Shown here piece after piece: positions 28,628 through 36,857 of a stretch of 64,000 bases of DNA. Position 1 is the first letter of the stretch, and every line of letters begins with the position of its first letter. The notes beneath the pieces were generated by a model, which worked only from the letters and a program-made list of their open reading frames with translations, was not told where the DNA came from and did not search any database. The DNA comes from Jiella mangrovi (GTDB lineage Bacteria > Pseudomonadota > Alphaproteobacteria > Rhizobiales > Rhizobiaceae): the NCBI RefSeq assembly GCF_017815135.1, contig NZ_JAGJCF010000013.1:1-64000 (forward strand). The letters are read 5' to 3'. Made by a program: the position numbers and the translations under genes.

Positions 28628-29959
28628 ATGGGTGCGTCGCAGTCTTATACATTGAGGGGTCAGGTCACGCGGCTGGACGCGACGACGCGCATCACGCTGT
28701 CGGTCCTCGCGCTTGCCAGCGGCGTCTACACCTATCTCGGCGTTCGCGAACTTCTCGACGGCGACGAGACGACGGTGTTTCTCGGCGCGATCGTCTATTC
28801 CGCGGCGGTCTCCGTCGCGATCTACGCCTTCTGGTCCTATCTGATGCGCTTCATGCCGCATGTCCGCCAGCCGGGTGGGCGGCGGATGCTGTATATCGCC
28901 ATGGCGATCGGCTCGGCGATGATCATCGCCATGTCGTCCTGGCTGAACGCGGCCGCGCTCGCCGGCTCGGCGGCGCTGGAGCAGCATCTGGCGGTCACCA
29001 CCGAGGAATATCAGCAAAAGCTCAACGAGGCCCATGAGAACGCGCTCGCCGCCCAGAGCCTCTTGCCGGACATTCAGCTCGCCTCCCAGCGCTTTTCCCA
29101 GCTCTCCGAGCAGGAGGCCCGCTCGGGCGTTCTCACCGGCACCTCCGGCTCGGGCACCGTCGTCCAGCTTCTGTGCCAGATGTCGAACCAGCTCTCCGGG
29201 CTCCAGGGCGAGATCGAGGGATCGCGGACGCAGGTAAAGACGCTGTTCGACCAGGGCGGGGAACATCTGGCGGCGATGCGCAAGCTGGTCTCCTCGCAAG
29301 GCCCGATCGCCGAACGCGCCAATGCCTATGGCGACGAGGCCGTCGCTCTGTCGGGCCTGCTCACCTCGCTCGAACAGACGTCGATTGCGCCTGCCGTGCG
29401 CCGGGCCGCCGAAGATCTCGGCCGCAGTTTCATCGCCCCAATCTCCGATGCCGCGGATGCCGATTTGCGCGCCCGCCAGAGCCGGGTCGTCGGCACCATC
29501 GAGGCATCGGTGAAAGCCCAGAGCGACGCACTGGCGGCGGCGGCCGACGAGATTCTTGCCCGCCCGAAGGTCGAGCCCTTGCGCTTCACGCCGCTCTCGG
29601 CGCCGGAAGCGGTCATCCGCTATGCCCGCGATTTCCTGCCCTCCTGGGCGGGTGCGATCTCGATCGACCTCCTACCGGCCGTCCTGATCTTCGTGCTTTG
29701 CATCGTTCAGGACGTGATCCGCCGGGAAGAGGGAGAGGAGTTCGATCTCGGCGACATGAGCGCAGCCGAGATGATGCGCGCGCTCCGCATCCAGAAGAAA
29801 CTCCAGGCAGCCGAAGAGGGCGGAGAGGCGACGGTCAACCGGGAGGCCCGGCCCGCCTATGATGGCGAAATCGTCGGACCGCCCAGTGAGGAAGACGACA
29901 TCGTCCAGCGCAACCGCCCGGCTGCCACGACGCCCTTTCCCAAGACAGCCGCGCGCTGA
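28628..29959 (+). CDS. Predicted membrane protein with long periplasmic or cytoplasmic coiled coil
   Basis: I do not recognise a named family for this 443-residue protein. It has three N-terminal hydrophobic segments (about 22-40, 50-74, 88-107), a long helical, Gln/Glu-rich middle part (115-310) likely to form coiled coil, and one more membrane helix (341-362), followed by an acidic, Pro-rich cytoplasmic-looking tail (365-443). The topology places the helical domain between two membrane anchors. AAGGGGAA lies ten bases before the ATG. It is followed after 60 bp by a membrane-anchored ClpP-fold protein, probably in the same operon; the pair may be a membrane assembly or envelope quality-control unit (inference). 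Confidence 0.7.
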   Translation: MGASQSYTLRGQVTRLDATTRITLSVLALASGVYTYLGVRELLDGDETTVFLGAIVYSAAVSVAIYAFWSYLMRFMPHVRQPGGRRMLYIAMAIGSAMIIAMSSWLNAAALAGSAALEQHLAVTTEEYQQKLNEAHENALAAQSLLPDIQLASQRFSQLSEQEARSGVLTGTSGSGTVVQLLCQMSNQLSGLQGEIEGSRTQVKTLFDQGGEHLAAMRKLVSSQGPIAERANAYGDEAVALSGLLTSLEQTSIAPAVRRAAEDLGRSFIAPISDAADADLRARQSRVVGTIEASVKAQSDALAAAADEILARPKVEPLRFTPLSAPEAVIRYARDFLPSWAGAISIDLLPAVLIFVLCIVQDVIRREEGEEFDLGDMSAAEMMRALRIQKKLQAAEEGGEATVNREARPAYDGEIVGPPSEEDDIVQRNRPAATTPFPKTAAR

Positions 29960-30019
29960 GAGCAAAGCGGAGCGCGCCTTGTTCTCTGACCGTGGCCAAG
30001 TCGTTCCGGCCGGCCGTCC

Positions 30020-30982
30020 ATGATCGGTGACGAAACGCCACCGGGCCTGCTCGAGCGCATCGTCCTGAAGCTGCCGGAAGGCACTGTGCTGCGTCTTGTC
30101 TTTCTGGGGCTCCTCGGCGTCTCGGTCGCCATTCTCGCCCTCGATTATCAGAACGTGGCGAGAACGGCGGCCGAAGAGGAGCGGACCAGCCGCAGCGAGC
30201 CGCTCCCGCTGCGCCGGCCGCAGCCCGGCGATCAGATCCGCCCCTATCTGCCGCGCACCATGCCCGTCGGCCCCGATCGCGGCGAGCCGAGCCTTCCTGG
30301 CTATGACGGACCGGTCGAGGGCGACGCTCTGGCGCAGCCGATGCGTTTCTTCGTCGGCGAGGATGGCGAGGCGAGCGCCATCGGCCGGATCGAGTTCGGG
30401 ACCGCCGAGGCCCTGCGGGAATTTCTCTCGGAGCCGGAGACAAAGGATATCTCGACGCTCGTCATCCATTCGCCTGGCGGCGCCGTCGCCGATGCGATCG
30501 CGATGGCCGGCGAAGTCCGCCGCCGGAAGATCTCGACGCGCGTGCCCGACGACGGATATTGCGCTTCGGCCTGCCCGCTGCTCCTTGCCGGCGGGGTGAC
30601 GCGCCGGGCCGGGGAAAACGCCTGGATCGGGGTTCACCAGGTCTATGCGGTGTCGGGTTCCGAGCCAGGTCTGTCCTCGAATGTCGACCGCTCGATTGCG
30701 GAAATCCAGGCGACCACCGCGCAGTGCCAGAGCCTCCTCGTCGAGATGGGCGTGGATCCGGCGCTCTGGATCAAGGCAATGGAAACGCCGGCGGCGAGCC
30801 TCTATGTCCTGCGACCCGACGAGCTCATTCGGTATCGGCTCGTTCGACCGTTGCCCGATGGGCCGCAATTCATCGGCCCGCCTGCGCCGGTCTACCCGAC
30901 ATTTGCCGATCCTGAGACCATGTCGACGAGCGACGAGACGGCGGACGCGCGCGAAGCCAGCGTCTCGCCTCCCGAGCTTTGA
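30020..30982 (+). CDS. Membrane-anchored ClpP/crotonase-fold protein
   Basis: A 320-residue protein with one N-terminal membrane helix (23-41), a Pro/Arg-rich linker (60-95) and a ClpP-like domain (105-290). The core LVIHSPGGAVADAIAMAGEV (147-166) is the ClpP/SppA oxyanion strand, CASACPLLLAGG places Ser183 as nucleophile and His206 (WIGVHQVYA) stands 23 residues later, close to the ClpP Ser-His spacing. A Cys pair (181, 185) brackets the serine, suggesting an oxidising periplasm. Related predicted periplasmic proteins are common in rhizobia but uncharacterised. Gene context: 60 bp after the coiled-coil membrane protein gene. Confidence 0.75.
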   Translation: MIGDETPPGLLERIVLKLPEGTVLRLVFLGLLGVSVAILALDYQNVARTAAEEERTSRSEPLPLRRPQPGDQIRPYLPRTMPVGPDRGEPSLPGYDGPVEGDALAQPMRFFVGEDGEASAIGRIEFGTAEALREFLSEPETKDISTLVIHSPGGAVADAIAMAGEVRRRKISTRVPDDGYCASACPLLLAGGVTRRAGENAWIGVHQVYAVSGSEPGLSSNVDRSIAEIQATTAQCQSLLVEMGVDPALWIKAMETPAASLYVLRPDELIRYRLVRPLPDGPQFIGPPAPVYPTFADPETMSTSDETADAREASVSPPEL

Positions 30983-30996
30983 GCGGTGGCGAACCC

Positions 30997-31102
30997 TAGA
31001 GCGCCGCGCGTCCGAATGGACGCACAAAGGACGCTCTATCCTATTGAATCCTCGCATCGTGCTTTCCAAAAATCGATTCCGATTTTTGGGCCGATGCTGT
31101 AG
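30997..31102 (+). repeat. 106-bp structured intergenic repeat, copy A
   Basis: This copy and one in reverse orientation at 36630-36735 have the same length and match at most positions. Each folds into two compound hairpins: TAGAGCG...CGCTCTA around GCGCGTCC-GAAT-GGACGCAC, then GCATCG...CGATGC around CCAAAAATCG-ATTC-CGATTTTTGG. Copy B has G-C where copy A has A-T in the second inner stem, a compensatory change. It lies 14 bp after the ClpP-fold gene and 15 bp before the end of the convergent hydrolase gene. Confidence 0.85.
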
Positions 31103-31117
31103 CTTGCCACCGATCGT

Positions 31118-32095
31118 CTACGACGAGACGCCCATGCCGGAGCTGGTGACGGGGCCGGGATGGGCGACGGCCCGATCGAGAAACGCCAGCAGGCTTTCCA
31201 TCGCCGGCCTGCGATAGGTTTCGGTCTCGATCAGGGTCGCGTGCCTCGCTCCCGGTATGACGAGACTCTCGATCCGGTCGCAATCGAGCCTGGACAGCTC
31301 GTCGGCGAGTTCCACGATCGCCTTGCCGTTGCGGGTGGCAGGGTCTTCGGAGCCGCCGAGGATATGCAGGGGCAGGTCACTCGGGACGAGGGAAAGCCCC
31401 GGCTTCGAGCCCGCCTCGAAGACCAGCCTTGCGATATCCTCCATCATCGAGACGGTCGGCGTGAAGCCACAGAGGGGATCGCTCATATATTTGTCGACTT
31501 CTGCTTCGTCGTGGCTCAGCCAGTCGAAGGGCGTGCGGCGCGGAGAGACGGACTTCGCCCAGGCATCGAAGGTGAAGCGGCGCGACAGATCGCTTGCGAC
31601 GTCCGAGCCCTTGAGCGCCTTTTCGGCCTTCAGCGCGATGCGGCCCAACCGGCGCTCGAGCCCATGGGCAAAGTCGGCGTTCCATACGCAAAGGCCTGAA
31701 AGGTCACGGCCGAACCGCTCGCCGTAATTCAGCGCGATCATGGCGCCGAGGGAGTGGCCGAAGACGACCAGCGGTAGGTCGCCGAACAGCTCGTTGGCAT
31801 GAAGATGAACGGCGCGGCAATCCTTCAGGACCTTTTCCGCTCCGCCGGTCCCGGCAAAACGCCGCAATGGCGCATCGGCGGCGACGGTCGAGCCATGGCC
31901 GCGGTGATCATGTGCGAGAACGTGAAAGCCCGCCTGCGAAAGCTCGCCGGCGAAGCGCCCGTAGCACCCGGCATGCTCGGCAAGCCCGTGAAAGACGAGA
32001 ACGATGCCTCTCGGCTCGGCCTGCGCCTCGCTCATGTAGAGATGAAGCGTTGCGCCGGAGCGGCTGTCGAGGGATTTCACTTTGTCGAAAGGCAA
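31118..32095 (-). CDS. Alpha/beta hydrolase, lysophospholipase/monoacylglycerol lipase-like
   Basis: A 325-residue serine hydrolase of the Hydrolase_4 (PldB) group. VFHGLAEHAGCYGRFA (34-49) and HDHRGHGST (62-70) are family-typical, the nucleophile is Ser115 in VVFGHSLGAMIAL, and an acid (LGGSEDPATR) and His (PGARHATLIE) follow at the expected distance. No signal peptide, so cytoplasmic or membrane-associated; it probably hydrolyses lysophospholipids or monoglycerides. It is convergent with the ClpP-fold gene and divergent from the RNase T2 gene (175-bp gap). Confidence 0.87.
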   Translation of the reverse strand: MPFDKVKSLDSRSGATLHLYMSEAQAEPRGIVLVFHGLAEHAGCYGRFAGELSQAGFHVLAHDHRGHGSTVAADAPLRRFAGTGGAEKVLKDCRAVHLHANELFGDLPLVVFGHSLGAMIALNYGERFGRDLSGLCVWNADFAHGLERRLGRIALKAEKALKGSDVASDLSRRFTFDAWAKSVSPRRTPFDWLSHDEAEVDKYMSDPLCGFTPTVSMMEDIARLVFEAGSKPGLSLVPSDLPLHILGGSEDPATRNGKAIVELADELSRLDCDRIESLVIPGARHATLIETETYRRPAMESLLAFLDRAVAHPGPVTSSGMGVSS

Positions 32096-32270
32096 CGCCT
32101 GCGGTACTCCTGCGAAAGTGCTTTCGCAGCTTCATAGCGCGGATCAGAGGTTTTCGCACGCGGCGGAGGAACCGTGGCTGGCATTCGCTTGCGAAGAAGA
32201 TGCCGTAACGTTATTCTGCAACTCGTGCGATAGTGGGTTGGCTGGCGGACGATCGTCCGGGGAGCGAGCA

Positions 32271-33383
32271 ATGCGCTTTATGCGGACATATGGACTCCCG
32301 CTGGGATTTTTCATGCTTGGCTTGGCCGTCTCTGCGCTGCCGACGGCGGCGCAGGAGCCGCTCGATGGTTTCGTCGTCGCCCGGAAGGCCTGCAACGCAA
32401 CGATCTCGATCCGCAATGCCGCAAGCGAAAGCGGCACGGTGCTGGAGATCGATCGGGCCTATGATCTCCTTGGCGAGAACAGGGTCAATGGCTCGCACTA
32501 CTATGTCCTCGTGCCCGAGGCAGAGCCTGCCCGGCGCTGGGTCGAGAAGAGCTGCGGCGACTGGGTCAAGCTCATAGCCCGGGACGAAGCCTTCGACCGT
32601 GCTGGCGGCAATGTGGCGAACAGCCCTCGCGACGATACGGGCGTGAGCGGAGACGCCGGAGAGGCCGGTCGCCGATCCGACGGAGCTGTGTCTGCGGGAC
32701 TCCAAAGCGGGTCTCAGAGCGGCAGCACGCCTTCACGCGACTATGTCCTCGCAATCAGCTGGCAGCCGGCTTTCTGCGAGACCCATCGCGGCAAGGCCGA
32801 ATGCCGGACACAAACGCCAGGGCGGTTCGACGCCGATCACTTCAGCCTCCACGGCCTGTGGCCGCAGCCACGCCCCAACACCTATTGCGGTTTTTCGGCT
32901 GACGAGCGGAGCGCCATTCAGCGAACTGATTGGGAGGACCTGGATCCCGTCGACGTCGATGACGATACGCGCCAGGCGCTTGCCGAGGCGATGCCTGGCA
33001 GCCAATCGCTGCTGGAGCGACATGAATGGACCAAGCACGGCACCTGCTACGGGACATCGCAGGACGAATATTTCGACGATTCCCTCGCAGTGCTCGAGAG
33101 GATCAATGGATCGAGGGTCCGGGAGCTTTTCGCAGGCGCCATCGGCCAGACGTTGACGCTCGACCAGATTCGGGCGGCATTCGACGAAAGCTTTGGCGAG
33201 GGGGCGGGGGAGCGTGTCCGTGTCGCCTGCTCGCGCGGTGGCCGCCGGCTGATCGTTGAATTGACCATTGGCCTTGTCGGTGAAATCACCGAGAATCCTG
33301 ACGTGTCCAGGTTGATCGCTGCGGCCCGGCCCACCGATGGCGGTTGCGACGAAGGTTTGGTCGACGCAGTCGGGTTCGAATAG
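32271..33383 (+). CDS. Secreted RNase T2 family ribonuclease with N-terminal SH3-like domain
   Basis: A 370-residue exported protein. A signal peptide (1-27, ending TAA/Q) leads to an SH3b-like domain (about 35-105; ACNATISIRNAASESGTVLE), a Ser/Gly linker (110-155) and an RNase T2 domain. Both catalytic signatures are intact: FSLHGLWPQ (CAS I, His194) and HEWTKHGTCY (CAS II, His251, Lys255, His256). The enzyme cleaves RNA via 2',3'-cyclic phosphates. GGGGAG precedes the ATG at 32271 by six bases; in-frame codons from 32082 give an unlikely leader. Conserved Cys pairs agree with periplasmic or extracellular location. Confidence 0.9.
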   Translation: MRFMRTYGLPLGFFMLGLAVSALPTAAQEPLDGFVVARKACNATISIRNAASESGTVLEIDRAYDLLGENRVNGSHYYVLVPEAEPARRWVEKSCGDWVKLIARDEAFDRAGGNVANSPRDDTGVSGDAGEAGRRSDGAVSAGLQSGSQSGSTPSRDYVLAISWQPAFCETHRGKAECRTQTPGRFDADHFSLHGLWPQPRPNTYCGFSADERSAIQRTDWEDLDPVDVDDDTRQALAEAMPGSQSLLERHEWTKHGTCYGTSQDEYFDDSLAVLERINGSRVRELFAGAIGQTLTLDQIRAAFDESFGEGAGERVRVACSRGGRRLIVELTIGLVGEITENPDVSRLIAAARPTDGGCDEGLVDAVGFE

Positions 33384-33445
33384 CCCTCGGCCGGATCAAG
33401 GCCCGATCCCATTTGCCGATCAGCGCCGCAGGTAAAGCCGTGCGG

Positions 33446-34489
33446 TCACTCCACGGTCTGTAGAAGACCGGACAGAACGCTCGTGATGCCGAGGCTTTCG
33501 AGCGTCACCCATGTGACCATGACCGCGTAGAGGGCGAGCAGGGCGACGCTTTCGCGGCGGCTGATCAGCATGCCGGTCCGCATCGCCACGAACAGCGCCA
33601 CCGTCGCAACCGTCAAAAGCCCCATCATCGGGGCGGCGACGGAGAAGTTGATCACCGTCGCCCCGGCGACGAGGACGCCAGCCGGGATCGCAATGAGAAG
33701 ATCGAAGACGTTCGATCCCAGAACATTGGCCAGCGCCGTGACACCCTCGTTCTTCCGCGCCGCGCGAATGGAAACGAAGGCGTCGGGCAGCGAGGTGCCT
33801 GCGGCAACCATGGTGAAGCCCCACAGGAAGCTCGGTGTCTCGAAGATCTCGCCGAGATTGATCGCCGAGCGCACCAGCCCCTCGACGCCGGCGACGATCA
33901 CCAGAAGCGACACCGCGAAGATCATCCACTCGCGCAAAGGCCGGATCGTTTCCTCGGTCTTCTCGGCGGGATGCTCGCGGGTCTCGAGATACTGAATGAG
34001 GACATACAGGAGATAGAACGCGATCGGGATGAGCGAGAGCGCCCGGGTCAGTTCGCCGGTGATCAGGCCGCTCGCCTCCTGCGCCACCGGATTGTAGATC
34101 GCGGCCATGGCGAAGGTGATGAGGAGCACCGCCACCGACACCATGTAGAATTGCGATTCCTTGTAGACGAGCTCGCGGTTCGACTCGAGCCTGTTGGCGC
34201 TGAACAGGCCGCAAAGCGCCGGAATGACCAGAATGTTGAAAATTGCCGAACCGACGATCGCGGCGATTCCAAGCTCGAACTCGCCGTGAATCAGCGCCGA
34301 AAGAACGGTCGTCGAAAGTTCGGGAAAGCTCGACCCGACGGCGACGACGATCGAGCCGTGAACGACGGGCGGCAGCCGGTAATGCGCCGAGAGCTTGCCG
34401 CTGGAGCTTTCCAGAAGTCCGCTGCCCTTCCACACGACAGCCGTGCCGATGGCTGCCAGCGCGACCCAGGCCAAGACGTCTAACAGCAC
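33446..34489 (-). CDS. Calcium/sodium antiporter family (CaCA) membrane protein
   Basis: A 347-residue cation exchanger with ten or so membrane helices in two halves. Both alpha repeats are present: GSIVVAVGSSFPELSTT (from 45) followed by GSAIFNILV, and GFTMVAAGTSLPDAFVS followed by NVLGSNVFDLLIA. The acidic Glu57 and Asp in the repeats would bind Ca2+ or another cation. A polar loop (ETREHPAEKTEET) separates the halves. It is convergent with the RNase T2 gene and 169 bp downstream of the YejA-like gene. Ion specificity cannot be read from sequence. Confidence 0.9.
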   Translation of the reverse strand: MLLDVLAWVALAAIGTAVVWKGSGLLESSSGKLSAHYRLPPVVHGSIVVAVGSSFPELSTTVLSALIHGEFELGIAAIVGSAIFNILVIPALCGLFSANRLESNRELVYKESQFYMVSVAVLLITFAMAAIYNPVAQEASGLITGELTRALSLIPIAFYLLYVLIQYLETREHPAEKTEETIRPLREWMIFAVSLLVIVAGVEGLVRSAINLGEIFETPSFLWGFTMVAAGTSLPDAFVSIRAARKNEGVTALANVLGSNVFDLLIAIPAGVLVAGATVINFSVAAPMMGLLTVATVALFVAMRTGMLISRRESVALLALYAVMVTWVTLESLGITSVLSGLLQTVE

Positions 34490-34619
34490 GCTGTTCTCCC
34501 TCGCATCGAACGGGTCGAGGAGTTGCAGTTAGCGTAGGACAGGCAAATGTGCGGCCTTCGACACGAGAAAGATGCTGTCAGGCCACGCACTCAGTCGCGC
34601 GGCGCAGACCGCCCGCAGC

Positions 34620-34641
34620 CCGTCTCACTGTCGCGAGACGG
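34620..34641 (-). terminator. Weak hairpin after the YejA-like gene
   Basis: CCGTCTC (34620-34626) and GAGACGG (34635-34641) form a seven-base stem with an eight-base loop, 18 bp past the end of the minus-strand YejA-like gene. There is no T tract, so it is at best a partial terminator or a 3'-end stabiliser. Confidence 0.3.
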
Positions 34642-34658
34642 CGCAGTCTCGGTCGAAT

Positions 34659-36482
34659 TCACTGCGGATCGCGCCAGAAGGTCGGGAGCTGATACCCATA
34701 GAGCGGCGTGGTCTGCGGCGGCTTGATGAAGGCCCAGCGGGCCAGGCGCTGCTCCGGCAGGTGGAACAGCGGAACCACGTAGTAGCCCGAGATCAGCAGC
34801 CGGTCATAGGCCCGGACGGCGGCGACGAAGTCTTCCCGGGACCTCGTCGTGACGATCTTGTTGATCATGTCGTCGAGCGCCGGATCGGACGCACCGGCAT
34901 AGTTGAACGAGCCGTTGATGTCCTTGGCCCGAGATCCCCAGCGATAGCTCTGCTCGGCGCCCGGCGAGAGCGAGGCCGAATAGGCGCCGATGATCATGTC
35001 GTAATCGAAGGCGTCCTTGCGGGCCTGATACTGGCTGTCGTCGACGAGGCGCACCGTCGCGGCGATGCCAAGGCGGCCGAGCGTGCGCGTGTAGGCCTCG
35101 GCCATCTTGGCCTGACTGGACGACTGCACCATGATCTCGAAGGTCATCGGATTGCCGTTCGGGCCGACCAGCTGCCGGCCCTTGAAGCTGTAGCCGGCGT
35201 CCTCGAAAGCCTTCAGCGCCGCGCGCAGGACCTTTCGGTCCGAACCCGAGCCGTCGGTGACGGTCGGCGCATAGGTGCCGTTCATGACGTCTGGATCGAC
35301 ATCGCCGGGATAGGGCGCAAGCAGCGCCTTTTCCTTGTCGCTTGCCGGGCGCCCGAGCGCCGAGAGCTCGGAATTCTGGAAGAACGAGCCGGTGCGCTGA
35401 TAGGCGCCGTAATACAGCGTCTTGTTCGCCCATTCGAAGTCGAACAGCATCGACAGGGCCTTGCGCACCTTGCGGTCGGCAAAGATCGGCTTGCGCGTGT
35501 TGAAGACGAAGGCCAGCATGTTGGCCGGCGCGCCGGTCTCGAACGTCTCCTTGATCACCCGGCCGTCCTTGACCGCGGGAAAGTCGTAGGCGGTGCGCCA
35601 GTGGCCGGGGTCGCCTTCCAGATAGACGTAGCAGTTGCCCTTCTTGAAGGCTTCGAACTGGGCGTTGGAATCGCGATAATAATCGATGACGATGGTGTCG
35701 TAGTTGAAGACGCCTTTGCGGATCGGCCGATCCTTGGCCCAGTAGTCCGGGTTCTTCTTGTAGGTGATTTCCCGGCCGGGCTTCACGTCGGCGATCACGT
35801 AAGGCCCCGAGCCGATCACCGGCTTCAGCGTCGTCTTGTCGAAGGTCTTCTCGTCGAATGCATGCTCGGGCAGAACCGGCAGGCCGGCGATCAGCAGCGG
35901 CGTTTCGCGGTCTGCGGTCTTGTCAAAGGTGAATCGGACGCCGTTCTTGCCGACCTTTTCGATCTTCACCGCCGGGCGCAGCCAGTTGGCATAGATCGGC
36001 CGGCCATATTCGCGCAGCATGCGCACCGTGAAGAGGACGTCTTCGGGCCGGATCGGCTGGCCGTCGGAAAACTTGGCGTCGGGATCGAGCTGGAACTCGA
36101 CGTATGACCGCGCGTCGTCGGTCTCGATCGTCTTGGCGATCAGCCCGTACATCGTGAACGGCTCGTCGGGCGAGCGCTGCATCAAGGGCTCGAAGACGAG
36201 ATTGCCGAACTCCTTGTCGAACCAGATGCCCCGCGCCGTTGTCAGCGCGCCGCGCACGATGACCGGGTTGAGATTGTCGAAATTGCCAAAGACGCAGTAG
36301 CGCATGGTCCCGCCCTGGGGCGCATCGGGGTTGGCATAGGGCAGGGTCTTGAAATCATCGGGCAGGGCCGGCTCACCCTGCATGGCGATCGCATGGGCCG
36401 GTTGGGCATGCGCAGGGTCGGCGGCCGCGAAGTGCGCGGCGGCAAGGCCGAGGGCACACAGGGCGGCGAGAGGATTACGCAT
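34659..36482 (-). CDS. Orphan oligopeptide-type substrate-binding protein (YejA-like)
   Basis: A 607-residue periplasmic binding protein of family 5. Signal peptide MRNPLAALCALGLAAAHFAA ends near the AHA at 24-26. GTMRYCVFGNFDNLNPVIVRG, DAKFSDGQPIRPEDVLF and GSGPYVIADVKPGREITYKKN match the YejA branch, whose partners import microcin C-like peptides and muropeptides. No permease or ATPase gene is adjacent: the next gene downstream is a cation exchanger and upstream lie a repeat and the GPR terminator. Either the partners are elsewhere or it is a spare binding protein. Confidence 0.86.
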   Translation of the reverse strand: MRNPLAALCALGLAAAHFAAADPAHAQPAHAIAMQGEPALPDDFKTLPYANPDAPQGGTMRYCVFGNFDNLNPVIVRGALTTARGIWFDKEFGNLVFEPLMQRSPDEPFTMYGLIAKTIETDDARSYVEFQLDPDAKFSDGQPIRPEDVLFTVRMLREYGRPIYANWLRPAVKIEKVGKNGVRFTFDKTADRETPLLIAGLPVLPEHAFDEKTFDKTTLKPVIGSGPYVIADVKPGREITYKKNPDYWAKDRPIRKGVFNYDTIVIDYYRDSNAQFEAFKKGNCYVYLEGDPGHWRTAYDFPAVKDGRVIKETFETGAPANMLAFVFNTRKPIFADRKVRKALSMLFDFEWANKTLYYGAYQRTGSFFQNSELSALGRPASDKEKALLAPYPGDVDPDVMNGTYAPTVTDGSGSDRKVLRAALKAFEDAGYSFKGRQLVGPNGNPMTFEIMVQSSSQAKMAEAYTRTLGRLGIAATVRLVDDSQYQARKDAFDYDMIIGAYSASLSPGAEQSYRWGSRAKDINGSFNYAGASDPALDDMINKIVTTRSREDFVAAVRAYDRLLISGYYVVPLFHLPEQRLARWAFIKPPQTTPLYGYQLPTFWRDPQ

Positions 36483-36629
36483 GCGGCATTCCCAAAGTTC
36501 GGTTCAACATTCGCTCGGCCCGTCGCCTCTGCGGCGAGGCAACAGCGGCTTTGACGACCAGCCGCACGGCCCGTGTCAAGAGCACGAGAAATCGGCAATT
36601 TTTCGGATCGTTGGCCCGATCACCGGAAT

Positions 36630-36735
36630 CTACAGCATCGGCCCGAAAATCGGAATCGATTTTCGGAAAGCACGATGCGTAGAATCAGTACGTTAGAGCG
36701 TCCCTTGTGCGTCCATTCGGACGCACGGCGCTCTA
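36630..36735 (-). repeat. 106-bp structured intergenic repeat, copy B
   Basis: Reverse-strand copy of the element at 30997-31102, same length, differing at about a dozen positions concentrated in the spacer between the two hairpins. Its inner stem CCGAAAATCG-ATTC-CGATTTTCGG changes an A-T pair of copy A to G-C on both sides, preserving pairing. The first hairpin GTGCGTCC-GAAT-GGACGCAC is fully paired here, whereas copy A has one mismatch. It sits between the YejA-like gene start and the GPR terminator. Confidence 0.85.
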
Positions 36736-36792
36736 ACCGCCATGGCAGGATTTGCCCACCGGCAAATGCCCGCATCATGGGCAGTGAAACGA

Positions 36793-36822
36793 AAAGGCCC
36801 CGGATCCTGGCGATCCGGGGCC
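36793..36822 (-). terminator. Rho-independent terminator of the GPR-type gene
   Basis: GGCCCCGGATC (36796-36806), a five-base loop and GATCCGGGGCC (36812-36822) form a perfect 11-bp stem; on the minus strand it is followed by TTTTCGTTT. It begins 36 bp after the stop codon of the giant coiled-coil gene. Confidence 0.88.
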
Positions 36823-36857
36823 TTCGTTGCTTTCAGAGACGACGGGAACGCTTTGCG

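Noticed and set aside
28374-28655. A 93-codon plus-strand frame ahead of the membrane coiled-coil gene.
   Set aside because: No ribosome site, no similarity visible, and its end overlaps the start of the better-supported gene.
33360-33385. GGGTTCGAATAGCCC, resembling a tRNA T-loop.
   Set aside because: It lies at the end of the RNase T2 gene, with no acceptor stem, anticodon arm or D-arm around it.
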